A stretch of 64,000 nucleotides of DNA from Actinopolymorpha sp. NPDC004070 (GTDB lineage Bacteria; Actinomycetota; Actinomycetes; Propionibacteriales; Actinopolymorphaceae): NCBI RefSeq assembly GCF_040610475.1, contig NZ_JBEXMJ010000001.1, positions 558,001-622,000 on the forward strand, in the 5' to 3' direction. The position numbers and the translations under genes were made by a program. Positions 37,613-48,913 of the stretch are shown in pieces. The notes under the pieces are model-generated. The model saw only the letters and a program-made list of their open reading frames with translations, did no database searches and had not been told where the DNA came from. Each line of letters opens with the position of its first letter. Positions within the stretch are counted from its first letter, which is position 1.

Positions 37613-39393
37613 CGGCAGAGGCACACCGGTCGCGCTCCCGCGGTCGCGTCGTGGCCGCCGCGCTCGCGCTGGCGGTGTCGCTGGCAGCCCTGGCCGCGTG
37701 TGCCACCGTGCCGAGCAGCGGACCGGTGATGTTCGAGGGGATGGGCACCCAGTCCGCGACCCCGCCGTCGCTGGCCGTCCAGGTCAACGGCCCCGAGCCC
37801 GGCGACAGTCCGCAGCAGGTCGCCCGCGGCTTCCTCGACGCGATGGCGAGCTACCAGGCCGGCCAGCCCGTCGCCCGCAAGTACCTCACGCCCGCGATGA
37901 GCGAACGCTGGCAGCCTGACCAGGTGCTCGTCTACGACAGCACGCCCGTACCCCTCACCGAGCCGAAGTCCGGGAAGGTACTCATCGACGTACGCAGGGT
38001 CGGCGGACTCGGCGTCAACGGCGACTGGACGTCGGCGCGCCCGGGTGAGCGGCTGCGGCTCGACCTCGGGATGACGAAGGTGGCCGGACAGTGGCGGGTC
38101 GGCCGGCCGCCGAGCGCCCTGGTGATGTCGATCTACAACTTCCGGCGCGAGTACGAGTCCTACAACCTGTACTTCTTCGACCCCAACTTCGAGATCCTCG
38201 TCCCCGACCCGATCTACCTGCCGACCCGCGGGCGGCTGGAGACGCTGCTGGTCAACGCCCTGCTGCGCGGGCCCTCCGGATGGCTGAAGCCCTCGGTGCG
38301 GACCGCCTTCCCCGAACGCACCACCCTCGCCGCCCCGTCGGTGACCGTCGACGGGAACGTCGCCACCGTCGACCTCGACCCCCGAGTCGACAGCCTGTAC
38401 GAACCACAGCGTCGCTACCTGCTGGCCCAGCTGAGCTGGACCCTCGACCAGGTGCGCCAGATCAAGAAGATCCAGGTGACCGCCGGCCGGGCGCCGTTCA
38501 GCATCGGCGGCAACGGCGGCTCCAACACCACCAGCGCAGACCAGTGGGCGACCTACGACCCCCGCGTGGCCGGAGCGGCCACCGGCGCGTACGCCCTCAA
38601 CGACGGCAAGGTCGTCCTCGTCGGCTCCGACCGGACGGTTCTGGTGAGCAGCCTGGCCGGCCACCGGATCGAGGCGCGCTCGATCGCGGTGGGGATCTTC
38701 GGCGAGCGCAGCTCGCAGGGCCGGCTCGGCCCGGAGGACCCGCGCGGATCGGCCGACTGGCTGGCCGCGGTGTCCACCGACGGCAGGAAGGTCAACCTCT
38801 ACGGCGCCAAACGCCTGGCTCCGCGCACCGCCTGGCAGGGGCGGGACCTCCTGGAGCCCTCCTGGGATCGCACCGGCAAGCTGTGGATGGTCGATCGCAA
38901 CCGCGGCCGCGCCCGGATCGAGGTCCTCGACGAACGCGACCGGCTCGGCACCGTCGACGCGCCCGGGCTCAACGGCAAGGACGTCCGTGCGCTGAAGATC
39001 TCCCGGGAGGGCTCCCGGGCGGCCGTGCTCGTCCAGCACGGCAACCGAACCGTCCTGATGGTCGGCCGGGTCGAACGCGGCGAGGGGCTGGCCATCCGCG
39101 GCCTGCGCGAGATCCCGCTGGACCTCACCAGGATGACCGACCTCGCGTGGTCCCAGCTCGACGAGGTGACGGTGATCGGTTCGGAGGGTCAGGCCGGGGC
39201 CTCGCGTGCCCTCAAGGTGACCGTGGACGGATACTCCTCGACGCCGCTCACCGGCCCCGACGCCACCTCGCTGTCGGCCGCACCCGGCCAGCTGGTGCTG
39301 CTCGGCGGGAGCGACGGGGTACTGCATCGGGAGGACAAGACGTACATGTGGAGCAACCAGGGAGCGGGCCGTTGCCCGGCCTACCCGGGATGA
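37609..39393 (+). CDS. lpqB: Lipoprotein LpqB, MtrB partner
   Basis: 594-residue lipoprotein attached to the outer face of the membrane. The signal has a basic start and hydrophobic core ending in LAAC, with C31 as the lipidated residue. Residues 60-300 include a GerMN-type domain (LETLLVNALLRGPSGWLKPSVRTAFPERT), and the remainder is the beta-propeller-like LpqB C-terminus. LpqB binds the MtrB sensor domain and modulates the system, by work in mycobacteria. The start is GTG, overlapping the mtrB stop as GTGA, and its own stop overlaps the comF start as ATGA, so mtrB-lpqB-comF are one unit. Confidence 0.94.
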   Translation: MTAEAHRSRSRGRVVAAALALAVSLAALAACATVPSSGPVMFEGMGTQSATPPSLAVQVNGPEPGDSPQQVARGFLDAMASYQAGQPVARKYLTPAMSERWQPDQVLVYDSTPVPLTEPKSGKVLIDVRRVGGLGVNGDWTSARPGERLRLDLGMTKVAGQWRVGRPPSALVMSIYNFRREYESYNLYFFDPNFEILVPDPIYLPTRGRLETLLVNALLRGPSGWLKPSVRTAFPERTTLAAPSVTVDGNVATVDLDPRVDSLYEPQRRYLLAQLSWTLDQVRQIKKIQVTAGRAPFSIGGNGGSNTTSADQWATYDPRVAGAATGAYALNDGKVVLVGSDRTVLVSSLAGHRIEARSIAVGIFGERSSQGRLGPEDPRGSADWLAAVSTDGRKVNLYGAKRLAPRTAWQGRDLLEPSWDRTGKLWMVDRNRGRARIEVLDERDRLGTVDAPGLNGKDVRALKISREGSRAAVLVQHGNRTVLMVGRVERGEGLAIRGLREIPLDLTRMTDLAWSQLDEVTVIGSEGQAGASRALKVTVDGYSSTPLTGPDATSLSAAPGQLVLLGGSDGVLHREDKTYMWSNQGAGRCPAYPG

Positions 39394-40153
39394 CCGGCCT
39401 GCGGCCCGCCGCGCGCCTTGTCGCGTACGCCGACCGGTTGGTCCGCGACGACCTCGCCGATCTGGCGCTCGGTTGCCGGTGCGTGGGCTGCGGCCGTCCC
39501 GGCCGGGCCCTGTGCGTGCGGTGCGCGCCGACTCTGCGGGCGGCGGCGTTCCGGACCGAGCCCGACCCCGTGCCGCCCGGGCTGCCCCCGGTCTGGGCCG
39601 TCGCGTCGTACGCCGGAGTGCCCAGGGCCGCGCTGCTCGCGCACAAGGAACGCGGCCGGACCAGCCTGGCGGGCCCCCTCGGAGCGGCCCTGGCGACCGC
39701 GGTGGCCGCCGCCACGCCGCCACGCCGCGGCGGCCGGTGGTGCTGGTCCCGATCCCGTCCAGCGCCGCCGTCACCCGCCGCCGCGGCCACGACCCGCTGG
39801 CGCGCATCGTGGGCCGGGCGGCACGTGTGGCCCGGCGGGCGGGGCTGCCGGTGACCGTGCGGTCGGCGCTGGCCGTCGGCCGCCGGGTGGCCGACCAGGC
39901 CGGACTGGACGCCCGTGCCCGCCGCGCCAACCTCGCCGGTGCGTTCGTCGTCCGGGTCCGGTCCCGCGACCTGCTGACCGGCCGGGCCGTCCTGCTGGTC
40001 GACGACGTACTCACCACCGGCGCGACCCTCGCGGAGGCGGCCAGGGTGCTGCGCGTCGCGGGCGTCAACGTCCGCGCGGCTGCCGTGGTGGCCGCGACCC
40101 GGCGCCGGCGACCGGCCATCGGGCCGGGCTCTGGCGAGGATCGGCCGAGCTGA
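39390..40153 (+). pseudogene. comF: ComF phosphoribosyltransferase-like protein, frameshifted
   Basis: The first 110 residues (frame starting at ATG 39390) hold the zinc-finger CRCVGCGRPGRALCVRC and PVWAVASYAGVPRAALLAHKERG of ComF, but this frame then runs out as junk to 39854. The rest of ComF, VVLVPIPSSAAVTRRRGHDPL and the PRPP loop VLLVDDVLTTGATL, continues in a different frame to TGA 40153. The break coincides with a perfect 8-bp tandem duplication at 39707-39722; deleting one copy joins the frames exactly, giving about 251 residues with the junction ATAVAAATPRRPVVLV. So the gene is either freshly inactivated or the extra unit is a sequencing error. ComF helps DNA uptake in competent bacteria; its role in actinomycetes is unclear. 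Confidence 0.85.
39707..39722 (+). repeat. 8-bp tandem duplication breaking comF
   Basis: CGCCGCCA at 39707-39714 is repeated at 39715-39722, followed by the partial copy CGCCGCGG. Eight bases shift the frame by two, which is exactly the shift needed to explain the disrupted comF. Confidence 0.9.
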
Positions 40154-40749
40154 GTCGGGTATCCCGGGGTCCCCGGGGGGTGTTTCCACGGCGTGTCCTG
40201 GTCGTTTCCCAGGGCGTGTCGCGGTCGCACTTCGCACCTGGTGACATACCCGCAGTTTCCCGGGTTCCGGGAAGCGGTCAGGGGCGCTAGCGTTTCGGCA
40301 TGGCACCCGCCCGGGTCCGTGGTTGCGCCGGACGACAGGTCGACTTGTCGGCCGCGTCCCGGCAAGCCGATGCCAGCCGCAGGCGAAACGGCCCACGTAA
40401 GGCGACTTCTCGTCGACCGATCACGGTGCGGCTTAGAAGTAAGCCCTGCCCCGCCGGAGGGCCAGATGCCCTCCGAACCGGGAGAAGGGGAGTAGTGGCA
40501 TCCAGCAACCTTGCCGCCGCGAAACCCTCCGCAGGCGGATGTGGGGACGAAGACCAGGTCGGCCGGGCGGGTGCCTTCCGCACAATCACCCATATCCCAG
40601 CCAGATCCCATCCCAATCCAGTCAAGTCCAGTCCAGTCGTCATATCCGCACCTGGAGCGGGTATGACCTGAGCACGCCTTACCGGTCCTCCCACGGTGGG
40701 CACGGTGAGGTGCGAAACCCCGGAGCAGTACGACATTGGGGAGGTTCAC
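40154..40749 (+). other. 600-bp non-coding region before hpf with several inverted repeats
   Basis: No convincing protein. It holds: an imperfect 23-base direct repeat (TTTCCACGGCGTGTC.../TTTCCCAGGGCGTGTC..., near 40183-40228); an 18-base near-palindrome at 40333-40350; a perfect 8-bp stem CGGAGGGC/GCCCTCCG with five-base loop at 40455-40475; short AGTCCAGTCC runs near 40623-40638; and a 10-bp stem TCATATCCGC/GCGGGTATGA at 40640-40666 (one mismatch). It may be a long regulated leader of hpf or a small-RNA locus. No known riboswitch motif was recognised. Confidence 0.5.
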
Positions 40750-41493
40750 GTGGACGTTGTGGTCGTTGGTCGGCACTGCGCGGTGACCGATCGATTCCGT
40801 GGTCACGTCGAGGAGAAGCTGACGCGCCTGGAGCGGTTCACCGCCCGGGCCAGTCGGATCGAGATCGAGGTCTGCAAGGAGCGCACGCGCGCGGGAGACT
40901 CCGAACGCGTCGAGCTCACCGTCTACTCGCGGGGCCCGCTGGTCCGCGCGGAGGCGTCCGCCGCGGACCGGTTCGCCGCTCTCGATCTGGCCCTCGACAA
41001 GTTGCTCGCCAGGCTTCGAAAGGCGGCCGACCGACGACGGGTGCACCACGGCTCCCGAACCCCCATGTCGGTGGCGGAGGCGACCGGCCCCGTCATGGAA
41101 CAGACCGCCGCGGTGCACGAACTCAACGGGCGGCGTTCGGGACGCATGTCCGGCGAGGAGTACGACTCCGACGAGGACTACACCCGGTACGCCGAACGCA
41201 ACGGCGTGGGCGAGGCCGACGGCCGGCCCGGCACCGAGGTCGTCGCCGGTATCGAGGTGACCGGCGACGGCCCGCTCGTCGTCCGGGTGAAGGAACACGC
41301 GGCGGTACCGATGACCCTGGACCAGGCGCTGTACGAGATGGAGCTGGTCGGGCACGACTTCTACCTCTTCATCGACGCCGACAGCCAGCGCCCGAGCGTC
41401 GTCTACCGCCGACGCGGTTACGACTACGGAGTGATCCGACTGGAGGAGGAGCACGCCGCCGCGGCCGTCGCCGCGGCCGAACGCCGATCCTGA
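40750..41493 (+). CDS. hpf: Ribosome hibernation-promoting factor, long form
   Basis: 247 residues. The N-terminal ribosome-binding domain (DVVVVGRHCAVTDRFRGHVEEKLTRLERF to about residue 100) is followed by a linker and the C-terminal dimerisation domain (AAVPMTLDQALYEMELVGHDFYLFIDADSQRPSVVYRRRGYDYGVIRL), so it is the long HPF that makes 100S ribosome dimers in stationary phase or stress. The GTG start at 40750 has GGGGAGG six bases upstream. It has a long upstream region with inverted repeats, and an 11-bp hairpin terminator downstream. Neighbour order comF-hpf-secA matches mycobacteria. Confidence 0.94.
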   Translation: MDVVVVGRHCAVTDRFRGHVEEKLTRLERFTARASRIEIEVCKERTRAGDSERVELTVYSRGPLVRAEASAADRFAALDLALDKLLARLRKAADRRRVHHGSRTPMSVAEATGPVMEQTAAVHELNGRRSGRMSGEEYDSDEDYTRYAERNGVGEADGRPGTEVVAGIEVTGDGPLVVRVKEHAAVPMTLDQALYEMELVGHDFYLFIDADSQRPSVVYRRRGYDYGVIRLEEEHAAAAVAAAERRS

Positions 41494-41520
41494 GGCGCCG
41501 TAGTCGCCGTCAGGGATCTT

Positions 41521-41549
41521 GGCCGGCCCCGGGACCGCCGGGGCCGGCC
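41521..41549 (+). terminator. Hairpin terminator after hpf
   Basis: Perfect 11-bp stem GGCCGGCCCCG (41521-41531) with CGGGGCCGGCC (41539-41549), seven-base loop, 27 bp after the hpf stop. Confidence 0.75.
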
Positions 41550-41670
41550 GGGCGAGACGAGTGCCGTTGACGCTGCACGCGCCGCGCTCTTGGCCCAGAC
41601 CCAGCCGAGACACATGCGGAGTCCTGTGATGGACGCAACGTTCGTAGCAAAAGGTGCTGAAGGCGGCGAG

Positions 41671-42123
41671 ATGTCGTGTCATCATGCCTCGGTGACCACC
41701 GCCGCACACTTGGGCGCCGGGGCGGGGGTACCCAGTCCACTTCGGGTACTCCTCGTCGACGGCCAGGAGTTGCTCAGCAGAGGTCTGCGACTGCTGCTGG
41801 ACCAGGAACACGACATCGAGGTCGTCGGCGAGGCCGGTGACGGAAGGGCGGCGGAGCGAGTCGTCGCCGAAAGCATGCCCGATGTCGTGGTTCTGCGACG
41901 TGGGCAGGCGTCCCGGGCGGTCGGCGAGGTCTGCCGCCGCCTCAAGTCGCTGCTTCCCACCACCCGCATCGTCCTGCTCACCGAAGGGGCGCAGGTCTCC
42001 GCGTCGGAGCTCGCCGAGGGCGTGGCCTCCGCCGGAGCGGACGGTCAGGTGCCACGGGACAGCCCGGTCGACGACGTGGCGGCAGCAATTCGGGCCGTGG
42101 CCAACCGCGACGCCGCCGCCTGA
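41671..42123 (+). CDS. Stand-alone pseudo-receiver domain protein
   Basis: 150 residues, a CheY-like receiver without an output domain. The first strand reads LRVLLVDGQELLSRGLRLLLDQEHDIEVVGEAGDG, but the phospho-acceptor position is replaced: PDVVVLRRGQ where active receivers have an Asp, and the conserved Lys near the end is also absent (GADGQVPRDSPVDDVAAAIRAV). It is therefore not expected to be phosphorylated in the normal way. Related NarL-type response regulators, with an HTH, occur at this position between hpf and secA in Streptomyces; here the HTH is missing. ATG 41671 has AAGGCGGCGAG upstream; ATG 41629 would add 14 residues. Confidence 0.7.
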   Translation: MSCHHASVTTAAHLGAGAGVPSPLRVLLVDGQELLSRGLRLLLDQEHDIEVVGEAGDGRAAERVVAESMPDVVVLRRGQASRAVGEVCRRLKSLLPTTRIVLLTEGAQVSASELAEGVASAGADGQVPRDSPVDDVAAAIRAVANRDAAA

Positions 42124-42215
42124 CCCCGCCTGATCCCGCCTGACCGAGCGTTCCGGAGCAGGTACCGGTCGCCGGTCTGGTCGGCTGTCGGTGGTGCGTG
42201 CCAGCATGTGCTGTC

Positions 42216-43418
42216 GTGGAGCACCTCACCGTCGCCCAGGCCCGCCGGGTGGCTCTGGCCGCCCAGGGTTTCGCCGACCCCAGACCTCGCGGCGTTCCCG
42301 ACGTCCGATCCCTCGACCGAGTGCTGCGCAGGATCGGCCTGCTCCAGATCGACTCCGTCAACGTCGTGAGCAGGGCCCACTACCTCCCGCTGTGGAGCCG
42401 CCTCGGGGCATACCCCACCGACCTGCTAGACCGGGCCAGCGGCCGCGGGCCGCGCCGCCTGTTCGAATACTGGGCGCACGTGGCGTCGCTGGTCCCGGTC
42501 TCCACCCAGCCCGCCCTGCGTTTCCGGATGGACCGCGCGAGCTCCCAGGCCTGGGGGGCGGTGCGGCGCATCGCCGACGAGCAACCCGACTTCGTGCAGT
42601 GGGTCCACTCCGAGGTCCGCGACCGGGGCCCGCTCACCGCCCGGGAGATCGAGCACGACGTACCCCGCCGCAAGGACCACTGGGGATGGAACTGGAGCGC
42701 GGTCAAGACGGCGCTGGAGTGGTTGTTCTACTGCGGCGAGATCACCTCGGCGCGCCGCAACTCCGCGTTCGAGCGCGTCTACGACCTGCCCGAACGCGTC
42801 CTTCCGGCGGCGGTGATCGCGACGCCGACACCTTCGGTGGAGGAGGCCCACCGGGAGCTGGTCCGGATCGCCGCCCGCGCCTACGGCGTGGCCACCCTGC
42901 AGTGCCTGCGCGACTACTTCCGGCTGTCCGCCGCCGAGGCCGGGATCGCGGTCGGCCAGCTCGTCGACGCCGGTGAGCTGTTGCCGGCACGGGTGGAGGG
43001 CTGGAACCGCCCCGCCTACCTCCACGCGGAGGCGCGCATGCCCCGCCGCGTCCGGGCCCGTGCCCTCGTCGGCCCGTTCGACTCGCTGGTCTTCGAGCGC
43101 ACCCGCACCGAGCAGCTGTTCGGCTTCCGCTACCGGATCGAGATCTACGTCCCGGCGCCGCAACGCATCTACGGCTACTACGTTCTGCCGTTCCTGCTGG
43201 GCGACCGGCTGGTGGCGCGGGTCGACCTCAAGGCCGACCGGGCGGCAGGCGTGCTGCGGGTGCGGTCCGCGCACGCCGAGGACCACGCACCGCCGGACAC
43301 CGCGCAGGAGCTGGCCGCCGAGCTGACCGCGATGGCCGCCTGGCTCGGGCTTTCCGACGTCGACGTGCACGAGCAGGGCGACCTGGCCACACCGCTGCGC
43401 AAGGCGCTGCTCGCCTGA
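42216..43418 (+). CDS. YcaQ/AlkX-type winged-helix DNA glycosylase
   Basis: 400 residues of the HTH_42 family, which in E. coli (YcaQ/AlkX) and Streptomyces (AlkZ) unhooks interstrand cross-links and bulky alkyl purines. The catalytic QxD motif is visible in [23 protein letters not shown] (near residue 43-45). Three tandem winged-helix domains and a C-terminal beta domain ([55 protein letters not shown]) match the family. The GTG at 42216 begins [14 protein letters not shown] 42198 would add six residues. No ribosome site is obvious. Convergent with the GNAT gene. Confidence 0.9.
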   Translation: MEHLTVAQARRVALAAQGFADPRPRGVPDVRSLDRVLRRIGLLQIDSVNVVSRAHYLPLWSRLGAYPTDLLDRASGRGPRRLFEYWAHVASLVPVSTQPALRFRMDRASSQAWGAVRRIADEQPDFVQWVHSEVRDRGPLTAREIEHDVPRRKDHWGWNWSAVKTALEWLFYCGEITSARRNSAFERVYDLPERVLPAAVIATPTPSVEEAHRELVRIAARAYGVATLQCLRDYFRLSAAEAGIAVGQLVDAGELLPARVEGWNRPAYLHAEARMPRRVRARALVGPFDSLVFERTRTEQLFGFRYRIEIYVPAPQRIYGYYVLPFLLGDRLVARVDLKADRAAGVLRVRSAHAEDHAPPDTAQELAAELTAMAAWLGLSDVDVHEQGDLATPLRKALLA

Positions 43419-43600
43419 CCCGCCGGCAGATGTGCAGGGACGTCGCACGCGACGGTGCGCCGGTTTCAGTCGCGGAATCTTCCCCCCGACTTCCCCAACG
43501 CGCCGGGGTGGTGGCATGCTCGGACACGCACTCGGCGGGGCCACGTCGCGTGGCCGACCTCACGAGGGGGTGCCGGCGACGAAGGCCACCGGGAACACTT

Positions 43601-43634
43601 GGGGCGGCCGTCCGGCGTGGGTGACGGCCGCCCC
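43601..43634. terminator. Hairpin between convergent genes
   Basis: Perfect 12-bp stem GGGGCGGCCGTC (43601-43612) with GACGGCCGCCCC (43623-43634) and ten-base loop, in the 288-bp gap between the glycosylase and the GNAT gene. Works for either direction. The rest of the gap shows no gene. Confidence 0.7.
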
Positions 43635-43706
43635 TCGCATCTTCTCGGTTCACTCAGTTCGCTCGGTGGGCCTCTCCGGCGCCGCAACCCATCGCAAGGC
43701 AACGCG

Positions 43707-44834
43707 TCACGCTTCGGTCGTCACCTCGCCGGTGAGCCGGTCGTAGCCCACCAGGTCGTCGAAGCTGCCGTCACCGAGTCGTTCGGCCGCGCGCCACACT
43801 CCGGCGCGGCGGAAGCCGGCGCGTTCAGCGACTCGTTGCGAGGCGGTGTTGCCGGTGGCGGCGCGCAGTGTCACCAGGCGCAGTCCGAGGCCACCGTCCT
43901 CGGCCGGCACGGCCGCGTGCCGCACGATCAGCCGGGTCGCCTCGGTGGCCACGCCGCTTCCCCGCGCGTCGGGGTGAACCCAGTAACCGATCTCACCGCT
44001 GCCGGTGGTCTGGTCGATGTCCATCAACCCGAACGAGCCCACGCACTCGTCGGTGTCGGGGTCGGCGGCCGCCCAGTAGATGCCGCGCCCACCCGCGTGC
44101 TCCTCCTCCCGGCTCTGGATGTAGCCGAGGGCCGCCGCCACGGTGTAGGGGCGGGGCAGCGCGCCGAGCCAGTGCTGGGTCACCGGGTCCGAACACGCGA
44201 CGAGGACGGCGGCCACGTCGGCGTCGGTGAAGCGCCGCAGCACGCATCGAACGCCCCGCAGGGTGGGTACGGAATACCAGGGCGTGCCCGGCTCGCGCGG
44301 GTCACCCGAGCGCAGGGAGCCGATCCAGCCGTCGTACCTGCGTCCCCGCGCCACGCACAGGCCACGGACGGTGCCCTCGACCCGGAAGCCGCACCGCCAC
44401 GCGACCCGGCGGGATGGCCAGTTGCCGACCTGTGCCCGCCAGTGAACGACATCGAGGTCCAGTCCCGCGGACGCGAACGCCCACTCCAGCACGGCGCGTA
44501 CGGCGGCCGTCATCACCCCGCGCCCGCGCGCGGACCGGCGAAGTCCGAAACCCACCTCCGCGCCACCGGCCTCGTCCAGGCGCAGATCGACCGTCCCGAG
44601 GAACTCGTCGGACCGCGCGTCGGCGACCGCGAGAGCGAGGTAGGACTCCTCCCGCCATCCGGCGGGCACCGCCTCGCGGACGTACTGCCGAGCGTGCGCG
44701 ACGGTGTAGGGGGAGGGGACCGTGGTCCAGGCCTGGGTCTCCGGGTCGGTGCACTGGTCGAGGACGCCGGCGATGTCGTCGTCGCGGTGCGGACGCAGGA
44801 CGACCGGGCCGGCAGGAAGACGCACGGGATCCAT
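43707..44834 (-). CDS. Tandem GNAT acetyltransferase (RimJ/RimL-like)
   Basis: 375 residues with two complete GNAT domains. Domain 1 (about 1-170): VVLRPHRDDDIAGVLDQCTD, acetyl-CoA loop FGLRRSARGRGVMTAAVRAVLEWAF, and GNWPSRRVAWRCGFRVEGTVR. Domain 2 (about 195-370): CVLRRFTDADVAAVLVACSD, YWVHPDARGSGVATEATRLIVRHA, and GNTASQRVAERAGFRRAGV. Both keep the R/Q-x-x-G-x-G/A pyrophosphate loop, so both may be active. Substrates of this RimJ/L type are often protein N-termini or small amines. It is divergent from secA, with about 230 bp between them. Confidence 0.88.
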   Translation of the reverse strand: MDPVRLPAGPVVLRPHRDDDIAGVLDQCTDPETQAWTTVPSPYTVAHARQYVREAVPAGWREESYLALAVADARSDEFLGTVDLRLDEAGGAEVGFGLRRSARGRGVMTAAVRAVLEWAFASAGLDLDVVHWRAQVGNWPSRRVAWRCGFRVEGTVRGLCVARGRRYDGWIGSLRSGDPREPGTPWYSVPTLRGVRCVLRRFTDADVAAVLVACSDPVTQHWLGALPRPYTVAAALGYIQSREEEHAGGRGIYWAAADPDTDECVGSFGLMDIDQTTGSGEIGYWVHPDARGSGVATEATRLIVRHAAVPAEDGGLGLRLVTLRAATGNTASQRVAERAGFRRAGVWRAAERLGDGSFDDLVGYDRLTGEVTTEA

Positions 44835-44936
44835 GGCTGACGATCCTGGTGCAAGGGAGCCGGGGAGGGCAAAGTGGGGTAAGTCGGGGAAATGCCGTCC
44901 GGCGCGACCGCGGGCGGGTGCGACGCGGCGGCGGCC

Positions 44937-44971
44937 GTCGCCTACCGTGGCCGTGAGCGTCGCCTACGATG
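44937..44971 (+). promoter_or_regulatory. Duplicated -10-like elements upstream of secA
   Basis: The unit GTCGCCTAC-(CG/GA)-TGGCCG occurs twice, at 44937-44953 and 44959-44973, each containing a TAnnnT hexamer (TACCGT, TACGAT). Either could be a -10 element, giving a 90-120-nt secA leader. No matching -35 elements are obvious. Confidence 0.35.
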
Positions 44972-45064
44972 GCCGAAGGCGCGTCGCGGGTGTTGGATGC
45001 ACACCTACGACACAACCTCTGACGGAATGTAGTCGACACCGCAACGACGAGGAGTCAAGAGTCC

Positions 45065-47893
<2,829 letters not shown>

Positions 47894-48250
47894 GCCGAAT
47901 TGTCGAGCTGATCGGCTGAGCCGATCCGCTGACGTGACGAGCTGAGACGGCGGGCTGGGTCGAGCGGCTGAGCCCGGCAACGCCGCGACGACCCGACCGA
48001 ACCCGCGTGCTCACGTGCTCTGGTCAGCGGGGGGCGTAGGTTACGCGGCGTTCTGCGTCGGGAGGGACCGGCGAGTACGGGAGCCCAGGCCGGTCCGGGC
48101 TGCACCGGCAGCTGGATCGCCGCCAGCTGGACCTGGATCCGGACCTGGATCCGGCCATGGAACCGCCGGCCCCGATGCCTTTGGTGGTTCCCCCGTGCAT
48201 CGGAGCCGGCGGGCTCAGGGATGGTGCGCGACGGCCGACCCAACTGAGGG
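47894..48250. other. Convergent intergenic region after secA
   Basis: No gene is supported. A 6-bp stem GATCGG/CCGATC with a five-base loop at 47910-47926 is the likely secA terminator. GCTGA-rich sequence follows, then a 12-bp tandem duplication ACCTGGATCCGG at 48131-48154. The rest shows no recognisable element. Confidence 0.55.
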
Positions 48251-48865
48251 TCAGCCCAGCTGAAGCGCGGTGCACCGCCAGCGGCCGTCCAGCCCCTCCA
48301 GTCGTACGGCCACCGCACGCGACCGTCCGCCGTGGTTGACGTGCACGGCCACCTCGGCGACCCCGTCGCGGGGTTCGCACACGTGCACCGAACGGACCAT
48401 CGCCCTGCCGCGGTCACCGCGCTGCGCCGACCCGGGCGGGCACAGTGCCCGCACCCGGTCCAGGACGTCGCTGTAGACCCGGTGGTCGGTCCACCGCAAC
48501 AGCTGGCTGGCCGGCCGGTCACCGGACAGCACCTCCACCAGCGCCTGGACGAACCGTCCCGACCACGAACGGGGGTCGGGCAGCGCCACCCGCGGGGTCT
48601 GCTGAGGAGCGAAGAACGGGTCGTCGCGGTCGCGGTCGCGGAGGGCGCCGCGGCCGCCGACGACACTGAGGTGGCGAGTGGCCGTGGCTTCCCGGTCGGC
48701 GACCGCCAGGTCCAGCGCGAGCGATCCGTGGGTCAACGTGCCGCCTGGCCGGTCGACCGCGTGCTCGTCGTCGTAGGCGGGCTCGGTGGACGGGGTAGGG
48801 ATCCGGCGGGGCAACGGCCGGACGGTCTCCCTCGCGGCCGGCAGGTGCTGCTGGGTTGCGATCAT
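48251..48865 (-). CDS. Rv3235 family protein
   Basis: 204 residues. The N-terminal 95 residues are charged and variable; residues 100-204 form the conserved domain (SWSGRFVQALVEVLSGDRPASQLLRWTDHRVYSDVLDRV... RSVHVCEPRDGVAEVAVHVNHGGRSRAVAVRLEGLDGRWRCTALQLG), which has an alpha helix plus an NTF2-like/cystatin-like beta sheet. The family is confined to actinobacteria, lies just after secA (Rv3235 near Rv3240c) and has no known function. ATG 48865. It is downstream of the LysM gene on the same strand with a 48-bp gap, probably cotranscribed. Confidence 0.85.
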   Translation of the reverse strand: MIATQQHLPAARETVRPLPRRIPTPSTEPAYDDEHAVDRPGGTLTHGSLALDLAVADREATATRHLSVVGGRGALRDRDRDDPFFAPQQTPRVALPDPRSWSGRFVQALVEVLSGDRPASQLLRWTDHRVYSDVLDRVRALCPPGSAQRGDRGRAMVRSVHVCEPRDGVAEVAVHVNHGGRSRAVAVRLEGLDGRWRCTALQLG

Positions 48866-48913
48866 CGTGGGTCCCCCGATCGATGTGAGCGGTGTGGTGG
48901 TCGTCGGCCGCGG

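Noticed and set aside
39473..40153. Treating the second comF frame as an independent gene
   Set aside because: Only its C-terminal part is ComF-like; the first 85 residues are random, and it is better explained as the frameshifted remainder of comF.
40321..40500. A known riboswitch (cobalamin, c-di-AMP, TPP) before hpf
   Set aside because: None of the class-defining sequence elements could be found; only unnamed hairpins are visible.
36685..42207. Very long open frame on the minus strand (about 1840 codons) opposite mtrB-lpqB-comF-hpf
   Set aside because: Composition is Arg/Gly/Pro/Ala/Asp-rich without conserved motifs, and it is antisense to well-supported genes; long antisense frames are expected in GC-rich DNA.
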